Assembly: GCF_021538615.1 (NCBI RefSeq)
Contig: NZ_JAJHIZ010000003.1
Location: 868,001-932,000 of the forward strand
Reading direction: 5' to 3'
DNA from: Niabella agricola
GTDB lineage: Bacteria; Bacteroidota; Bacteroidia; Chitinophagales; Chitinophagaceae
Length of the DNA stretch: 64,000 nt
The notes beneath the pieces were generated by a model, which had not been told where the DNA came from, ran no database searches, and worked only from the letters and a program-made list of their open reading frames with translations. Positions 25,692 through 34,744 of the stretch are shown here, one piece after another. Position 1 is the first letter of the stretch, and each line of letters opens with the position of its first letter. The translations under genes were made by a program, and so were the position numbers.

Positions 25692-27134
25692 TTACAGGTT
25701 CAGGCTCCATCCTTCCCTGTAGGTTCTTTTTACAAATTGGTTGGCTTCATCAAAGTTGGTGATCTTCATATTCTTTGCATCCCAAAGCAGTTTTTTCCGG
25801 CCGGTAAATTTGCTTTTGCCCCAACCGGATATACTTGGATCCATATAGAGAGCACTGCGGATGGCCAGGTTCCCCATCAGGATGCTTTCGGTAAACGGAC
25901 CGGCATACTCAAACGGAGAACTGGTTACCCCTTTGCCATAACCCGCGATACAGGCGTTCACCCACTGCAGGTAATGCCCGTCGGTTCCACCCGGCACACG
26001 GGCAATGGTTTGTTTCACCGCTTTTGCACTTTCATTCTTTGATAAAGGCAGCAACCTTGGGTTTGCTCCATAGCAATCGGCCAGCAATTTACCCTTGGTT
26101 CCGATAAACAGTACCCCACCATCCCAGTTACCAAACGATTCTTCCGGCTGCAGTTCATCCGGACGCTTGGGCAGTAAGCCCCCATCGTACCAGGAAACTT
26201 TCAGCGTTCCTTTTTTATCTTTCCGCGGATACTCGAGATGAATGATGGATGCCACAGGGCAGCTGGCGCTATTGTTCGCTTCCTGGTTCATACCCGTCCA
26301 CTGGTTGGCAATGCTGCACTCGGCCGATGTTGGATAATCGATGGGCAGGATCCGGTAAATAGGATCCATGATATGACAGGCCATATCACCCAGGGCTCCG
26401 GTGCCATAGGCCCAGAATCCCCGCCAGTTAAATGGCACATAGGCCGGGTTGTAATCTTCCTTCGGCGCAGTTCCCAGCCACAGGTCCCAATCCAGTTCAC
26501 TGGGCACCGGATGATTTCCCGAAGGTTTGGGTACGCCCTGCGGCCAGATGGGCCGGTTGGTCCAGGCCTGCGCTTCTACAATGTCACCGATCAAACCGGC
26601 ATTGTACAATTCTTTCATCCTCCTTACACCATCTCCGGAACCGCCCTGGTTGCCCATTTGGGTAACCACCTTATATTTCTTGGCTGCTTCCGCCAGGATA
26701 CGCGCTTCATAGATATCGTGCGTTAATGGCTTTTGCGTATATACGTGCTTTCCTAATTGCATCGCCGCAAGGGTAGCCACTGCATGTGTATGGTCCGGTG
26801 TACTGATACTACAGGCATCTATATTCTTCGCTTCTTTTTGCAGCATCTCCCGGAAGTCTTTGTAGTAATTAGCCTTTGGGAAATTTTTCCTTGAGTTGAC
26901 TGCCTGGCGGTCATCCACATCACAAAGCGCCACAATATTTACATTGGGGCTTTTTGCAAAAGACGCCAGATCGCTTTCACCTTTTCCTCCTGCACCAATT
27001 CCCGCGATATTCAGCTTATCACTGGGAGCCACATGCCCCCGTCCCAGTACATGCCGGGGCACAATAAAAAAGGCACTGCCGGCCAGCGCTGAGTTGCGGA
27101 TAAATTTTCTCCTGGATTGATTTTTTGGTTTCAT
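25692..27134 (-). CDS. Tat-exported Gfo/Idh/MocA family oxidoreductase (first of tandem pair)
   Basis: 480 residues. Same architecture as its downstream paralogue: twin-arginine signal SRRKFIRNSALAGSAFFIVP, Rossmann domain (KLNIAGIGAGGKGESDL, NIVALCDVDDRQ), TQKPLTHDI with the conserved Lys, and GTGALGDMACHIMDP. The Tat signal fits folding with bound NAD(P) in the cytoplasm before export. Transcribed divergently from the GMC dehydrogenase further right, with the DUF4230 gene upstream on the same strand. Confidence 0.9.
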   Translation of the reverse strand: MKPKNQSRRKFIRNSALAGSAFFIVPRHVLGRGHVAPSDKLNIAGIGAGGKGESDLASFAKSPNVNIVALCDVDDRQAVNSRKNFPKANYYKDFREMLQKEAKNIDACSISTPDHTHAVATLAAMQLGKHVYTQKPLTHDIYEARILAEAAKKYKVVTQMGNQGGSGDGVRRMKELYNAGLIGDIVEAQAWTNRPIWPQGVPKPSGNHPVPSELDWDLWLGTAPKEDYNPAYVPFNWRGFWAYGTGALGDMACHIMDPIYRILPIDYPTSAECSIANQWTGMNQEANNSASCPVASIIHLEYPRKDKKGTLKVSWYDGGLLPKRPDELQPEESFGNWDGGVLFIGTKGKLLADCYGANPRLLPLSKNESAKAVKQTIARVPGGTDGHYLQWVNACIAGYGKGVTSSPFEYAGPFTESILMGNLAIRSALYMDPSISGWGKSKFTGRKKLLWDAKNMKITNFDEANQFVKRTYREGWSLNL

Positions 27135-27240
27135 AATGGCGAAAAAATTTAAATTTAGTTTTAAAAAACGATCAAAATAATGAATTTCATTTAAACAGCA
27201 TATTAACGGTTGATAGTTTTTGCAGTTTTTTCGAAATTAT

Positions 27241-27870
27241 TTAATTCAGCGGGCGGTTTACCTTGCTTTTTATTTCATCTTTGAAAACGATCGACACCTT
27301 ATACTGCATCGGGGCATAGTATTGTTCCAGTACTTTCCGGATTTTTTCTTTTGCCTGTTCTATATACAGGGTATAGGTTTCCATTTGTTTGCGGGTATCG
27401 GTATACAGTTTTTTTTCCACCGTACTGTATGAAGCATCTCCCGGGTTTACCAGCAATCCCCTCCGGGTCATGGCATCTGCCCGGTCAAGCCGCAACTCAT
27501 AACTCAGCAGTTGCGGTACCGGCAATACAATATATACCTGTTTATTTTTTTCTTCAATGGTAAGTTGCTGTGCCTTCAGGTTTACCCCGTACTTGGCAAT
27601 ATAGGGAACCGTTATATTCAGGGTTTGCTCGGTGAATATTTTCCGGAACTCATCACTCAGGCTGCCGTCATTGGCAATATTGGAGGTTTTGATACTGGCC
27701 GAGCCCTGTACCTCCAGCGAAGCCAGCTCCGCCACTTCCTGAACAAAGGCTGCATTCAATGCAATATGATCAACCGTTTTGGTACCATTTTTTTTTCCCA
27801 GGAAATAGGCCAGTATCCCAATGCCCGCCACACAAAATAAGATCACCACAGGTAAACAGCTTTTTTGCAT
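27241..27870 (-). CDS. DUF4230 membrane-anchored protein
   Basis: 209 residues from the ATG at 27868-27870; the frame also starts from a TTG eight codons upstream. One N-terminal membrane helix (LPVVILFCVAGIGILAYFLG), then an extracytoplasmic domain with the DUF4230 pattern (LASLEVQGSASIKTSN, TLNITVPYIAKYGVNL, VYIVLPVPQLLSYELRLD) and a C-terminal helical segment. Family function unknown. Upstream of the tandem oxidoreductases, 106 bp away; any link to them is positional only. Confidence 0.82.
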   Translation of the reverse strand: MQKSCLPVVILFCVAGIGILAYFLGKKNGTKTVDHIALNAAFVQEVAELASLEVQGSASIKTSNIANDGSLSDEFRKIFTEQTLNITVPYIAKYGVNLKAQQLTIEEKNKQVYIVLPVPQLLSYELRLDRADAMTRRGLLVNPGDASYSTVEKKLYTDTRKQMETYTLYIEQAKEKIRKVLEQYYAPMQYKVSIVFKDEIKSKVNRPLN

Positions 27871-28030
27871 AAGTACACATTTTGTCGGTTTCAAATTCCC
27901 GTTAAAATTAGCCGAAAATCACTGAAAACCATGTTCCGGTTCAAGACTTAAAAAATAGGATTTATAATTATAAACATTTCATTGTATATTGGGTCTCCAT
28001 TTTAAAAAAAATTAAACAGGCCATCTGAAT

Positions 28031-29770
28031 ATGAAAGAATTGCAAATTAAGAAACAGGGCAAAAAATATGATGTGGTGATTGTGGGATCGGGCGCCGGTG
28101 GCGGTATGGCTGCATATACGCTGTCAAAAGCCGGATTGAGTGTATGTGTGCTGGAGGCAGGCCCTATGTACGACCCTCAAAAAGAAATCTATCAGTTGAA
28201 AAACCCCTGGGAATCAAAACGCAGGGGCCGCTCTACAAAATACCGCCCGTTTGGTGATTTTGACGCCTGTTATGGCGGATGGGAGATTGAAGGCGAACCT
28301 TACACCAAAGAGAACGGAACAGAGTGGGAATGGTTCCGGGCCCGCATGCTTGGAGGCCGCACCAACCACTGGGGGCGTATCTCCCTTCGTTTCGGTCCAA
28401 GGGATTTTAAAGGCTACAGCCACGATGGTATTGGAGCCGACTGGCCCATCAGCTATGAGGATATCAAACCCTATTATGACAAAGTAGATCAGCTGATCGG
28501 GATCTTCGGCAGCGTGGAAAACCTGCCCAACGAACCGGACGGTATCTTTCTGCCACCACCCAAACCCCGCCTTCATGAGCTTTTTATAAAAAAAGGCGCA
28601 CAGAAATCAAACGTGCCCATCATCCCTTCACGCCTTTCCATCCTTACCAAAAAACTAAACGATGAGCGGGGCTCCTGTTTCTTCTGTGCCCAATGCGGCC
28701 GGAACTGCAGTATGGCCAAGGCCGACTTCTCCGCTTCAAATGTATTGATCTATCCCGCATTAAAAACCGGGAAGCTCGAAGTGATCGCCAACGCCATGGC
28801 CCGTGAGGTGTTGACCAACTCCGAGGGCATTGCAACCGGTGTTTCCTACGTAAACAAGGATGATATGCTGGAATACCAGGTAGAAGGACGGGTGGTGATC
28901 CTGGCGGCCAGTGCCTGCGAAACGGCCCGGCTCCTGCTGAACTCCAAATCGCAACGTCATCCCAACGGGCTGGCCAACAGCAGCAATGTGGTAGGCAAAT
29001 ACCTGCAGGACAGTACGGGCGCGGCCATGGGCGGATATATTCCGGAACTCTTTGGCCGGAAGCGGTATAATGAAGATGGTGTGGGCGGCATGCACGTATA
29101 TTCACCCTGGTGGGGCGACGATAAAAAACTGGACTTTCCAAGGGGTTATCATATCGAGTACTGGGGCGGCTTCGGTCAGCCCGCCTACGGGTTTGGCATG
29201 GGCATCGAATCCTTCAATGGCAAATACCCGGTAAACGGCAAGAAAAAAGAAGCCGGGGGCTACGGGAAATCGTTAAAAGAGGATCAGCGTTATTTTTATG
29301 GCGCTACCGTAGGTATGGCCGGGCGCGGAGAAGCGATTGCTTTTGAGCATAACCGCTGCGAGATTGACCCGAATGTAGTGGATAAATATGGCATCCCCGT
29401 GTTGAAGTTTAATGTGAAGCTCAGCGATTATGAAGTTAAGCAGGCCAAGCACATGAAAGAAACCTTTAAGGAAATCATGCATAATATGGGTGCCGTGATC
29501 ACCTGGGGAGACGATGGCCCGGAAAATAATTACGGCATTGATAAACCGGGGTATATCATTCATGAAGCAGGAACTGCACGCATGGGTGATGACGCCAAAA
29601 CTTCGGCCCTTAATAAATGGAGCCAGGCCCATGATTGTAAAAACCTCTTCTGTGTAGACGGAAGCCAGTTTACCTCACAGGCCAATAAGAACATCACCTG
29701 GACGATCCTGGCATTGAGCATGCGGGCCAGCGAATACATTATCGAGGAAATGAAAAAACAGAATTTGTAG
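28031..29770 (+). CDS. GMC-family FAD oxidoreductase (sugar/polyol dehydrogenase large subunit)
   Basis: 579 residues. N-terminal FAD-binding motif [17 protein letters not shown] with the ribose-binding acidic residue in VLEAGP, the [14 protein letters not shown] motif, an [15 protein letters not shown] cysteine cluster that could hold an Fe-S centre as in some gluconate or FAD-dependent glucose dehydrogenases, and the C-terminal catalytic His in [12 protein letters not shown]. No signal peptide of its own; such subunits are exported by hitch-hiking on a Tat-carrying small subunit. That partner is encoded 62 bp downstream. Confidence 0.92.
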   Translation: MKELQIKKQGKKYDVVIVGSGAGGGMAAYTLSKAGLSVCVLEAGPMYDPQKEIYQLKNPWESKRRGRSTKYRPFGDFDACYGGWEIEGEPYTKENGTEWEWFRARMLGGRTNHWGRISLRFGPRDFKGYSHDGIGADWPISYEDIKPYYDKVDQLIGIFGSVENLPNEPDGIFLPPPKPRLHELFIKKGAQKSNVPIIPSRLSILTKKLNDERGSCFFCAQCGRNCSMAKADFSASNVLIYPALKTGKLEVIANAMAREVLTNSEGIATGVSYVNKDDMLEYQVEGRVVILAASACETARLLLNSKSQRHPNGLANSSNVVGKYLQDSTGAAMGGYIPELFGRKRYNEDGVGGMHVYSPWWGDDKKLDFPRGYHIEYWGGFGQPAYGFGMGIESFNGKYPVNGKKKEAGGYGKSLKEDQRYFYGATVGMAGRGEAIAFEHNRCEIDPNVVDKYGIPVLKFNVKLSDYEVKQAKHMKETFKEIMHNMGAVITWGDDGPENNYGIDKPGYIIHEAGTARMGDDAKTSALNKWSQAHDCKNLFCVDGSQFTSQANKNITWTILALSMRASEYIIEEMKKQNL

Positions 29771-29825
29771 GATTCGGCATACAGAATTCAGTATACAGAC
29801 AGCATACAGCATCAAAAATCAAATG
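29771..29825. repeat. word-like repeat tract between the GMC subunit genes
   Basis: TTCGGCATACAGAATTCAG followed by GACAGCATACAGCATC, with repeated CATACAG words, lies between the two subunit genes without interrupting the probable operon. Confidence 0.35.
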
Positions 29826-29832
29826 GATAACA

Positions 29833-30504
29833 ATGAAAAGACGTGATTCACTCAAATATATAGCCGCCGGTGCCCTGGCAACCGGAACCCTGGCCATTGG
29901 TTGTAAAACCGAAGAGAAGAAAAACGATACCGCTGCCGCGGCGCCCGACAAGAAAACCGGGCTTCACCGGTACGAGGATGAAAAAGCGCATGAAGAAGAC
30001 GTAGATAAAATGCCCGATTTTTTCAACGCACACGAAATGGCCACTATTACCGTTTTGGCCGATATCATCATTCCCAAAGACGAAGTAAGCGGCAGCGCCA
30101 GCGATGCAAAAGTGCCAGACTTCATCCATTTCACCGTAAAGGATCAGCCCAGGCTGCAAACGCCCCTGCGTGGAGGCCTTCGCTGGCTGGATGTGCAATG
30201 CCTGAACAAATTCGGCAAGCCTTTTAAGGATTGCAGCGCGGAGCAGCAAATTCAGCTGGTGGACCTGATCGCCTACCCCGACCGGGCAAAGGACAAACCG
30301 GAGCTGAGCCAGGGTGTAGCGTTCTTTAAGCAGATGCGCGACCTTACCTGCACCGGCTTTTATACTTCAGAGATCGGGATCAAAGACATTGGATATGCCG
30401 GCAATAAACCCAATCAATGGAACGGTGTGCCAGACGATGTATTAAAACAATACGGCCTGGCCTATACCGAAAAAGAGTTAAAAGAATGCGTCAGCTTCAG
30501 TTGA
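29833..30504 (+). CDS. gluconate 2-dehydrogenase subunit 3 family protein
   Basis: 223 residues. Short N-terminus with Arg-Arg (MKRRDSLKYIAAGALATGTL) followed by a lipobox-like AIGC at Cys24, so it is a Tat-type and possibly lipid-anchored protein. The body (FNAHEMATITVLADIIIPKDE, GLRWLDVQCLNKFG, QQIQLVDLIAYPDRA, TGFYTSEIGIKDIGYAGN) matches the subunit-3 family that partners GMC dehydrogenases. It probably carries the catalytic subunit through the Tat system. Followed by a strong terminator. Confidence 0.9.
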   Translation: MKRRDSLKYIAAGALATGTLAIGCKTEEKKNDTAAAAPDKKTGLHRYEDEKAHEEDVDKMPDFFNAHEMATITVLADIIIPKDEVSGSASDAKVPDFIHFTVKDQPRLQTPLRGGLRWLDVQCLNKFGKPFKDCSAEQQIQLVDLIAYPDRAKDKPELSQGVAFFKQMRDLTCTGFYTSEIGIKDIGYAGNKPNQWNGVPDDVLKQYGLAYTEKELKECVSFS

Positions 30505-30524
30505 TCCGCATCGTAATAAACCAG

Positions 30525-30555
30525 AAAGCCATCTCTTCGGAAGATGGCTTTTTTT
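30525..30555 (+). terminator. intrinsic terminator of the GMC dehydrogenase operon
   Basis: Stem AAAGCCATCT/AGATGGCTTT (10 bp) with loop CTTCGGA, followed by a U-run, 20 bp after the stop codon. Confidence 0.85.
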
Positions 30556-30630
30556 ATGCAATGGCTGCCGGTGTTACCGGATGCGACTGACCTGCTGAAC
30601 CGGGCCGCTTTTTTCGGGACGCGTCAATCT

Positions 30631-30680
30631 GTTGCACTTTTTTATGTTGCAATTATTTCTGCAACAAAATTGTCTGCAAC
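30631..30680. promoter_or_regulatory. cluster of GTTGCA/TGCAAC half-sites
   Basis: GTTGCA at 30631-30636 and 30646-30651, then TGCAAC at 30660-30665 and 30675-30680: two direct and two inverted copies, each pair spaced 15 bp, upstream of the phzF-like gene. Operator-like arrangement; no regulator can be named. Confidence 0.35.
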
Positions 30681-30806
30681 AAAACCTGAATGCCCCTGCA
30701 GCAGAAACACCTTAAGACACCCGTTTTAGTTTATCTTAGCAGAGCAAAGACCTGTTTGAGATCGATGCTGAACGCAAAGCACAATGGCTTTCAAATCAAT
30801 ATCCCC

Positions 30807-31595
30807 ATGACACAACGCATATACCAGGTAGATGCTTTTACCAATACGGTTTTTTCCGGTAACCCGGCCGCTGTATGCCCGCTGGAGTACTGGCTGCCGG
30901 ATGATCTGCTGCAAAAGATCGCCATGGAAAACAACCTGGCCGAAACGGCGTTTTATGTACCACAGGCAGACCAGTTCGGGATCCGGTGGTTTACGCCAAC
31001 CGTAGAAGTAGACCTTTGCGGCCATGCCACGCTGGCGGCTGCCTTTGTATTGTTTCACCGGGAAGAATATGCCGGCACCACTATCCGGTTCCACTCTCCC
31101 AGAAGCGGCATTTTAACGGTTAGACGCGAGGAAACATGGCTGACCCTCGATTTTCCCGCGGACGCCTTGCAAGAAGTGCCGTTGACCGAACAGCTGAAAA
31201 GCTGCTTTAATGAGGAGCCCCGCCTGGCTTTTAAAGGCAAAACCGATTACATGCTGGTATTTGAAACAGCCGATGCAATCACCAACCTGCAACCCGATTT
31301 TGGCGCTATCAGCTTACTGGATGCCCGTGGAGTGATTGTGACCGCACCGGGGCAAGCCACCGATTTTGTATCCCGCTTTTTTGCGCCGCAATCCGGCATC
31401 CCGGAAGATCCTGTTACCGGCTCTGCACATACCAGCCTGGTCCCTTATTGGGCCAAACTGCTGAACAAAAAGCAGCTCTCCGCGTTGCAACTTTCCGAAC
31501 GGCAGGGCTTTTTGCAATGCCACTACCTGGATGACCGTGTGGAGATCAGCGGACAGGGAAAACTGTACCTCACCGGCGAAATCTACCTCGATTAG
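30807..31595 (+). CDS. PhzF-family isomerase/epimerase-like protein
   Basis: 262 residues from the ATG at 30807 (MTQRIYQVDAFTNTVFSGNPAAVCPL); the frame runs further upstream through the half-site cluster region without conserved sequence. The family's catalytic Glu lies in NNLAETAFYV, with RWFTPTVEVDLCGHATLA and the later GIPEDPVTGSAHTSL, giving the two-lobed diaminopimelate-epimerase-like fold. Only some members act in phenazine synthesis; no phz genes are nearby, so the substrate is unknown. dnaG starts 58 bp downstream. Confidence 0.9.
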   Translation: MTQRIYQVDAFTNTVFSGNPAAVCPLEYWLPDDLLQKIAMENNLAETAFYVPQADQFGIRWFTPTVEVDLCGHATLAAAFVLFHREEYAGTTIRFHSPRSGILTVRREETWLTLDFPADALQEVPLTEQLKSCFNEEPRLAFKGKTDYMLVFETADAITNLQPDFGAISLLDARGVIVTAPGQATDFVSRFFAPQSGIPEDPVTGSAHTSLVPYWAKLLNKKQLSALQLSERQGFLQCHYLDDRVEISGQGKLYLTGEIYLD

Positions 31596-31653
31596 CCCGG
31601 TCCCGAAGGAATATTTAGTTCTTTTTTACCGGCAATCCTTGTAATTTCGGCCC

Positions 31654-33678
31654 GTGATTTCACAGAATACCATACAGGAGATTTTAGCCCGGATCGACAT
31701 CCTGGACGTAGTAGGCGAATTTGTTAAGTTAAAGAAAAGAGGCGCCAACTACCTGGGTGTTTGTCCCTTTCATAATGAAAAGACCCCTTCCTTTACCGTA
31801 TCCCCTTCCAAGGAAATTTACAAATGCTTCGGATGCGGCAAAAGCGGCAATACCATCAGCTTCATTATGGAGCATGAAAAATACAGCTATGTAGAAACCC
31901 TCAAATGGCTGGCTAACCGCTATGGAATTGAAGTGGAAGAAACCTTTGCCAGCGCGGAGCAAAAAGAACAATACCAGATCGCAGACAGTCTGTTTATCAT
32001 TAATAATTTTGCCGAACAATATTTTTCACGGGCGTTAATGCAATCGGAAGAGGGCCGGGCTATCGGTCTCAGTTATTTCAAGGAGCGTGGATTCCGCGAA
32101 GGGATTATTGAAAAATTCAAACTCGGTTATGCCCCGGCCGAACGGGATGCATTTACCAAAGAAGCCCTGGCCAAACAATACAATAAAGACCTGTTGATCA
32201 AAACAGGGCTGGTGGTAGAGCGGAACGGCACCCTGCTCGACAATTACCGGGGAAGGGTGATCTTTCCCGTCCACAATCACAGCGGTAAGGTAATGGGCTT
32301 TGGCGCCCGGATTTTAAAAACCACGGATAAAGCGCCCAAATACATTAATACACCCGAGAACGAGATCTATATCAAAAGCAAGATCCTTTACGGTTCCTAT
32401 TTTGCCCGCACGGCTATTGAAAAAGCAGATGAATGCCTGCTCGTGGAAGGATATACCGACGTGGTATCCCTGCACCAGGCCGGCATTGAAAACGTGGTTG
32501 CATCAGGGGGCACCTCCCTTACGGTAGACCAGCTGCGTTTGATTAAAAAGTACACCAACAACCTCACCATTATTTACGACGGGGATGCGGCCGGCGTAAA
32601 GGCCGCACTGCGGGGCCTCGACCTGGCACTGGAGGAAAGCCTCAATGTAAAGCTGGTGCTGATACCGGATAAGGAAGACCCGGACAGCTATGTAAACAAA
32701 GTAGGTGCCACTGCCTTTACGGAGTTTATCAAAAAGAACAAGAAAGACTTTATCCTGTTTCAACTGGAATCATCTTTAACGGCCATCGGCGATGACCCGG
32801 TAAAAAAATCGGAACTCGTGAATAAGATCGCCGAATCGATCAGCCGGATCAATAAAGCGGAGGATTTTACCAAACAGCAGGACTATATCAAGGAGTCTGC
32901 CGCTATTTTACAGATCGATGAAGCCGGCCTGCATGCGTTGGTTAACAAATACATCCGGGACAAAGTAACAGCCCTGGAACGCAAAGCAGCCGGCAACACC
33001 CGGAAAGAAGCTTCCGCCCCGGAAACGGAGATCAGCAGTTATGATGATGCCACTTTTGACCTGCTGTTTAAAGACCAGTTGCAGGAAAAGGAGCTGGCAC
33101 GGGTGCTGCTGGAATACGGGAACCGGCAATGGGATGAAAATTCATTGATCGCCCAGCATATCTTTGATGAAATCGACGAACTGGAGATTGAAGACCCTGA
33201 AGTAAATCTTTTGATTGCATCCATTAAACAGTTGCTGCGTAACCATCCTGAACAACTGAGCGATAAATATTTTATCTACAACCAGGATAAAGAACTCAGC
33301 GCCTTTGCTGTATCGCTGCTCAACCATCCTTACGAAGAAAGCGAACGCTGGGCCGCCGATTTTAGTCCCAATACCGGTTACCAGCGCGACCTTTTCAAAC
33401 AAAGCTTCGAGGCTTTTTCACAGGTAATCAGCAAAGGGAATGAAAAGGACCTGAACAAATACAAACTCATTTCAGAAGACCGGACCAATCAAAAAGTAGC
33501 ATCGGCCATTCAATACCTCAAACTGAAAAAGATTCGCCGCATGCTGTTGCAAAACCAGAATGATATGGCAGGTCCCCTGAGTGATCATAAATTCAAGGAG
33601 CTTCATTTTATCCATAAATCGTTAAAAGATATGGAACGGGAGATTACCAATATTTTGGGAACCGTGATCCTGCATTAG
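31654..33678 (+). CDS. dnaG: DNA primase
   Basis: 674 residues starting at GTG (31654), which matches the normal N-terminus. Makes RNA primers for replication. The CHC2 zinc ribbon has C37, H40, C58, C61 (VCPFHNEK...YKCFGCGKSG). The TOPRIM catalytic domain shows LLVEGYTDVVSLHQAG and IIYDGDAAGVKAAL. The C-terminal third is the helicase-interaction region, more diverged as usual. A perfect 12-bp palindrome (GGTTCCGGAACC, 33679-33690) follows the stop. Confidence 0.96.
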   Translation: MISQNTIQEILARIDILDVVGEFVKLKKRGANYLGVCPFHNEKTPSFTVSPSKEIYKCFGCGKSGNTISFIMEHEKYSYVETLKWLANRYGIEVEETFASAEQKEQYQIADSLFIINNFAEQYFSRALMQSEEGRAIGLSYFKERGFREGIIEKFKLGYAPAERDAFTKEALAKQYNKDLLIKTGLVVERNGTLLDNYRGRVIFPVHNHSGKVMGFGARILKTTDKAPKYINTPENEIYIKSKILYGSYFARTAIEKADECLLVEGYTDVVSLHQAGIENVVASGGTSLTVDQLRLIKKYTNNLTIIYDGDAAGVKAALRGLDLALEESLNVKLVLIPDKEDPDSYVNKVGATAFTEFIKKNKKDFILFQLESSLTAIGDDPVKKSELVNKIAESISRINKAEDFTKQQDYIKESAAILQIDEAGLHALVNKYIRDKVTALERKAAGNTRKEASAPETEISSYDDATFDLLFKDQLQEKELARVLLEYGNRQWDENSLIAQHIFDEIDELEIEDPEVNLLIASIKQLLRNHPEQLSDKYFIYNQDKELSAFAVSLLNHPYEESERWAADFSPNTGYQRDLFKQSFEAFSQVISKGNEKDLNKYKLISEDRTNQKVASAIQYLKLKKIRRMLLQNQNDMAGPLSDHKFKELHFIHKSLKDMEREITNILGTVILH

Positions 33679-33690
33679 GGTTCCGGAACC
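33679..33690. repeat. 12-bp perfect palindrome after dnaG
   Basis: GGTTCCGGAACC directly follows the TAG stop. Too short and without a U-run to be a typical terminator. Confidence 0.4.
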
Positions 33691-33759
33691 ATTTCTGGTT
33701 TCAAGTGCTGCTTTCAACCGTTGGGGCCTTTTTTGCTTGACCAACTTTTGTTCAAAGTA

Positions 33760-33955
33760 CAGGTTCTGATTTCTGACTTCTGATTTCTCATTTCTCATCC
33801 CGTGAAACCTTACGCCCCTTACGGGAACGTAAAAGTGAAGCTACCGTGCCTGCTCCGTGAACTTCCTACAGTCAATATCTATCGCCTGGCATCTAGTGTC
33901 TGGCATTCAAGACCTTAATTCCAACCCACCCTGGAACTTTAAACCTTAAACAACT
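33760..33955. repeat. word-like degenerate repeat tracts (dnaG-tag gap)
   Basis: TTCTGATTTCTGACTTCTG and ATTTCTCATTTCTCAT at 33768-33800, and CTTTAAACCTTAAAC near 33939-33953. Between convergent dnaG and tag. No gene found in this 267-bp gap. Confidence 0.45.
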
Positions 33956-34494
33956 CTCATCCACATGGGCTTCTTCTTAAGGATCTTTTTATACGTAGGG
34001 CAATCTTCTGCATGACAGCCGGGCAGGTAACCGGTGCTCATCAGGAACTCGTTGACAATTTCGCCCCCGGTAAACCTAAAATGCTTTTTAAACAGTTTTA
34101 CCCACTCGTCCTTTGTTTTGGGATGATGTTGATCCAGCCAGTTTTTAAAAGACCCAAATTCCTTTTGCATACCGGTGATTACTTTGGCATTCTCAATGGC
34201 AGCCTGAATTTTCAGCCGGTTCCGGATGATACCGGCATCCGCCATCAGTGCATCGAACTTTTTTTGTGTGTACCGGCTCACCTTTTTAATATCAAACTGG
34301 TCGAACGCGGTGTAGAACGCTTCTTTCTTTTTCAGGATTGTTTCCCAGCTTAAACCCGCCTGGTTGATCTCCAGCACCAGCCGGGCAAATAACTCGTTAT
34401 CCGATTCCAGCGGAAAGCCGTATTCGGTATCGTGATAAACCTCATGAACCGTCCCTTTTCCCTTTTCCTTAACAAATGTGCAGTAAAATGACAT
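33946..34494 (-). CDS. tag: DNA-3-methyladenine glycosylase I
   Basis: 182 residues. Excises 3-methyladenine in base-excision repair. Family motifs present: YHDTEYGFPLESDNELFARL, LEINQAGLSWETILKKKEAF (with the HhH-superfamily catalytic region), and the C-terminal zinc site residues in YLPGCHAEDCPTY together with Cys5 and His17-type ligands near the N-terminus. Start ATG at 34492-34494, transcribed away from the tRNA. Confidence 0.93.
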   Translation of the reverse strand: MSFYCTFVKEKGKGTVHEVYHDTEYGFPLESDNELFARLVLEINQAGLSWETILKKKEAFYTAFDQFDIKKVSRYTQKKFDALMADAGIIRNRLKIQAAIENAKVITGMQKEFGSFKNWLDQHHPKTKDEWVKLFKKHFRFTGGEIVNEFLMSTGYLPGCHAEDCPTYKKILKKKPMWMRVV

Positions 34495-34529
34495 ACTGCA
34501 AAATGCAATAAAATTTTTTTAAAAAATAT

Positions 34530-34561
34530 TTTGAATATAAGAAAACTTCCCCTTATCTTTG
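34530..34561 (+). promoter_or_regulatory. promoter of tRNA-Val
   Basis: TTTG (34530-34533), a 20-bp spacer, then TATCTTTG (34554-34561): a complete match to the Bacteroidota -33/-7 consensus. Best promoter in the window. Confidence 0.8.
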
Positions 34562-34631
34562 CAATCCATTTACGGGACAACACACTGTAAAACAGGGACA
34601 AAGAAACTTCAAAAGAAGTATTTGACATATC

Positions 34632-34706
34632 GGGAGTTTAGCTCAGTTGGTTCAGAGCATCTGCCTTACAAGCAGAGGGTCGGCGGTTCGAGCCCGTCAA
34701 CTCCCA
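34632..34706 (+). tRNA. tRNA-Val (anticodon TAC)
   Basis: 75 nt with a full cloverleaf: acceptor GGGAGTT/AACTCCC, D-arm GCTC/GAGC, anticodon stem TCTGC/GCAGA around loop CTTACAA, T-arm GGCGG TTCGAGC CCGTC, discriminator A. Anticodon TAC reads Val GUN codons. The 3' CCA is not encoded. Flanked by a perfect promoter and an intrinsic terminator, so it is a monocistronic tRNA gene. Confidence 0.97.
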
Positions 34707-34710
34707 CTAC

Positions 34711-34738
34711 AGCCTCGCAAATTTGCGGGGCTTTTTTA
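34711..34738 (+). terminator. intrinsic terminator of tRNA-Val
   Basis: AGCCTCGCAAA pairs with TTTGCGGGGCT, followed by T6, 5 bp after the tRNA. Confidence 0.85.
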
Positions 34739-34744
34739 TTGCCT

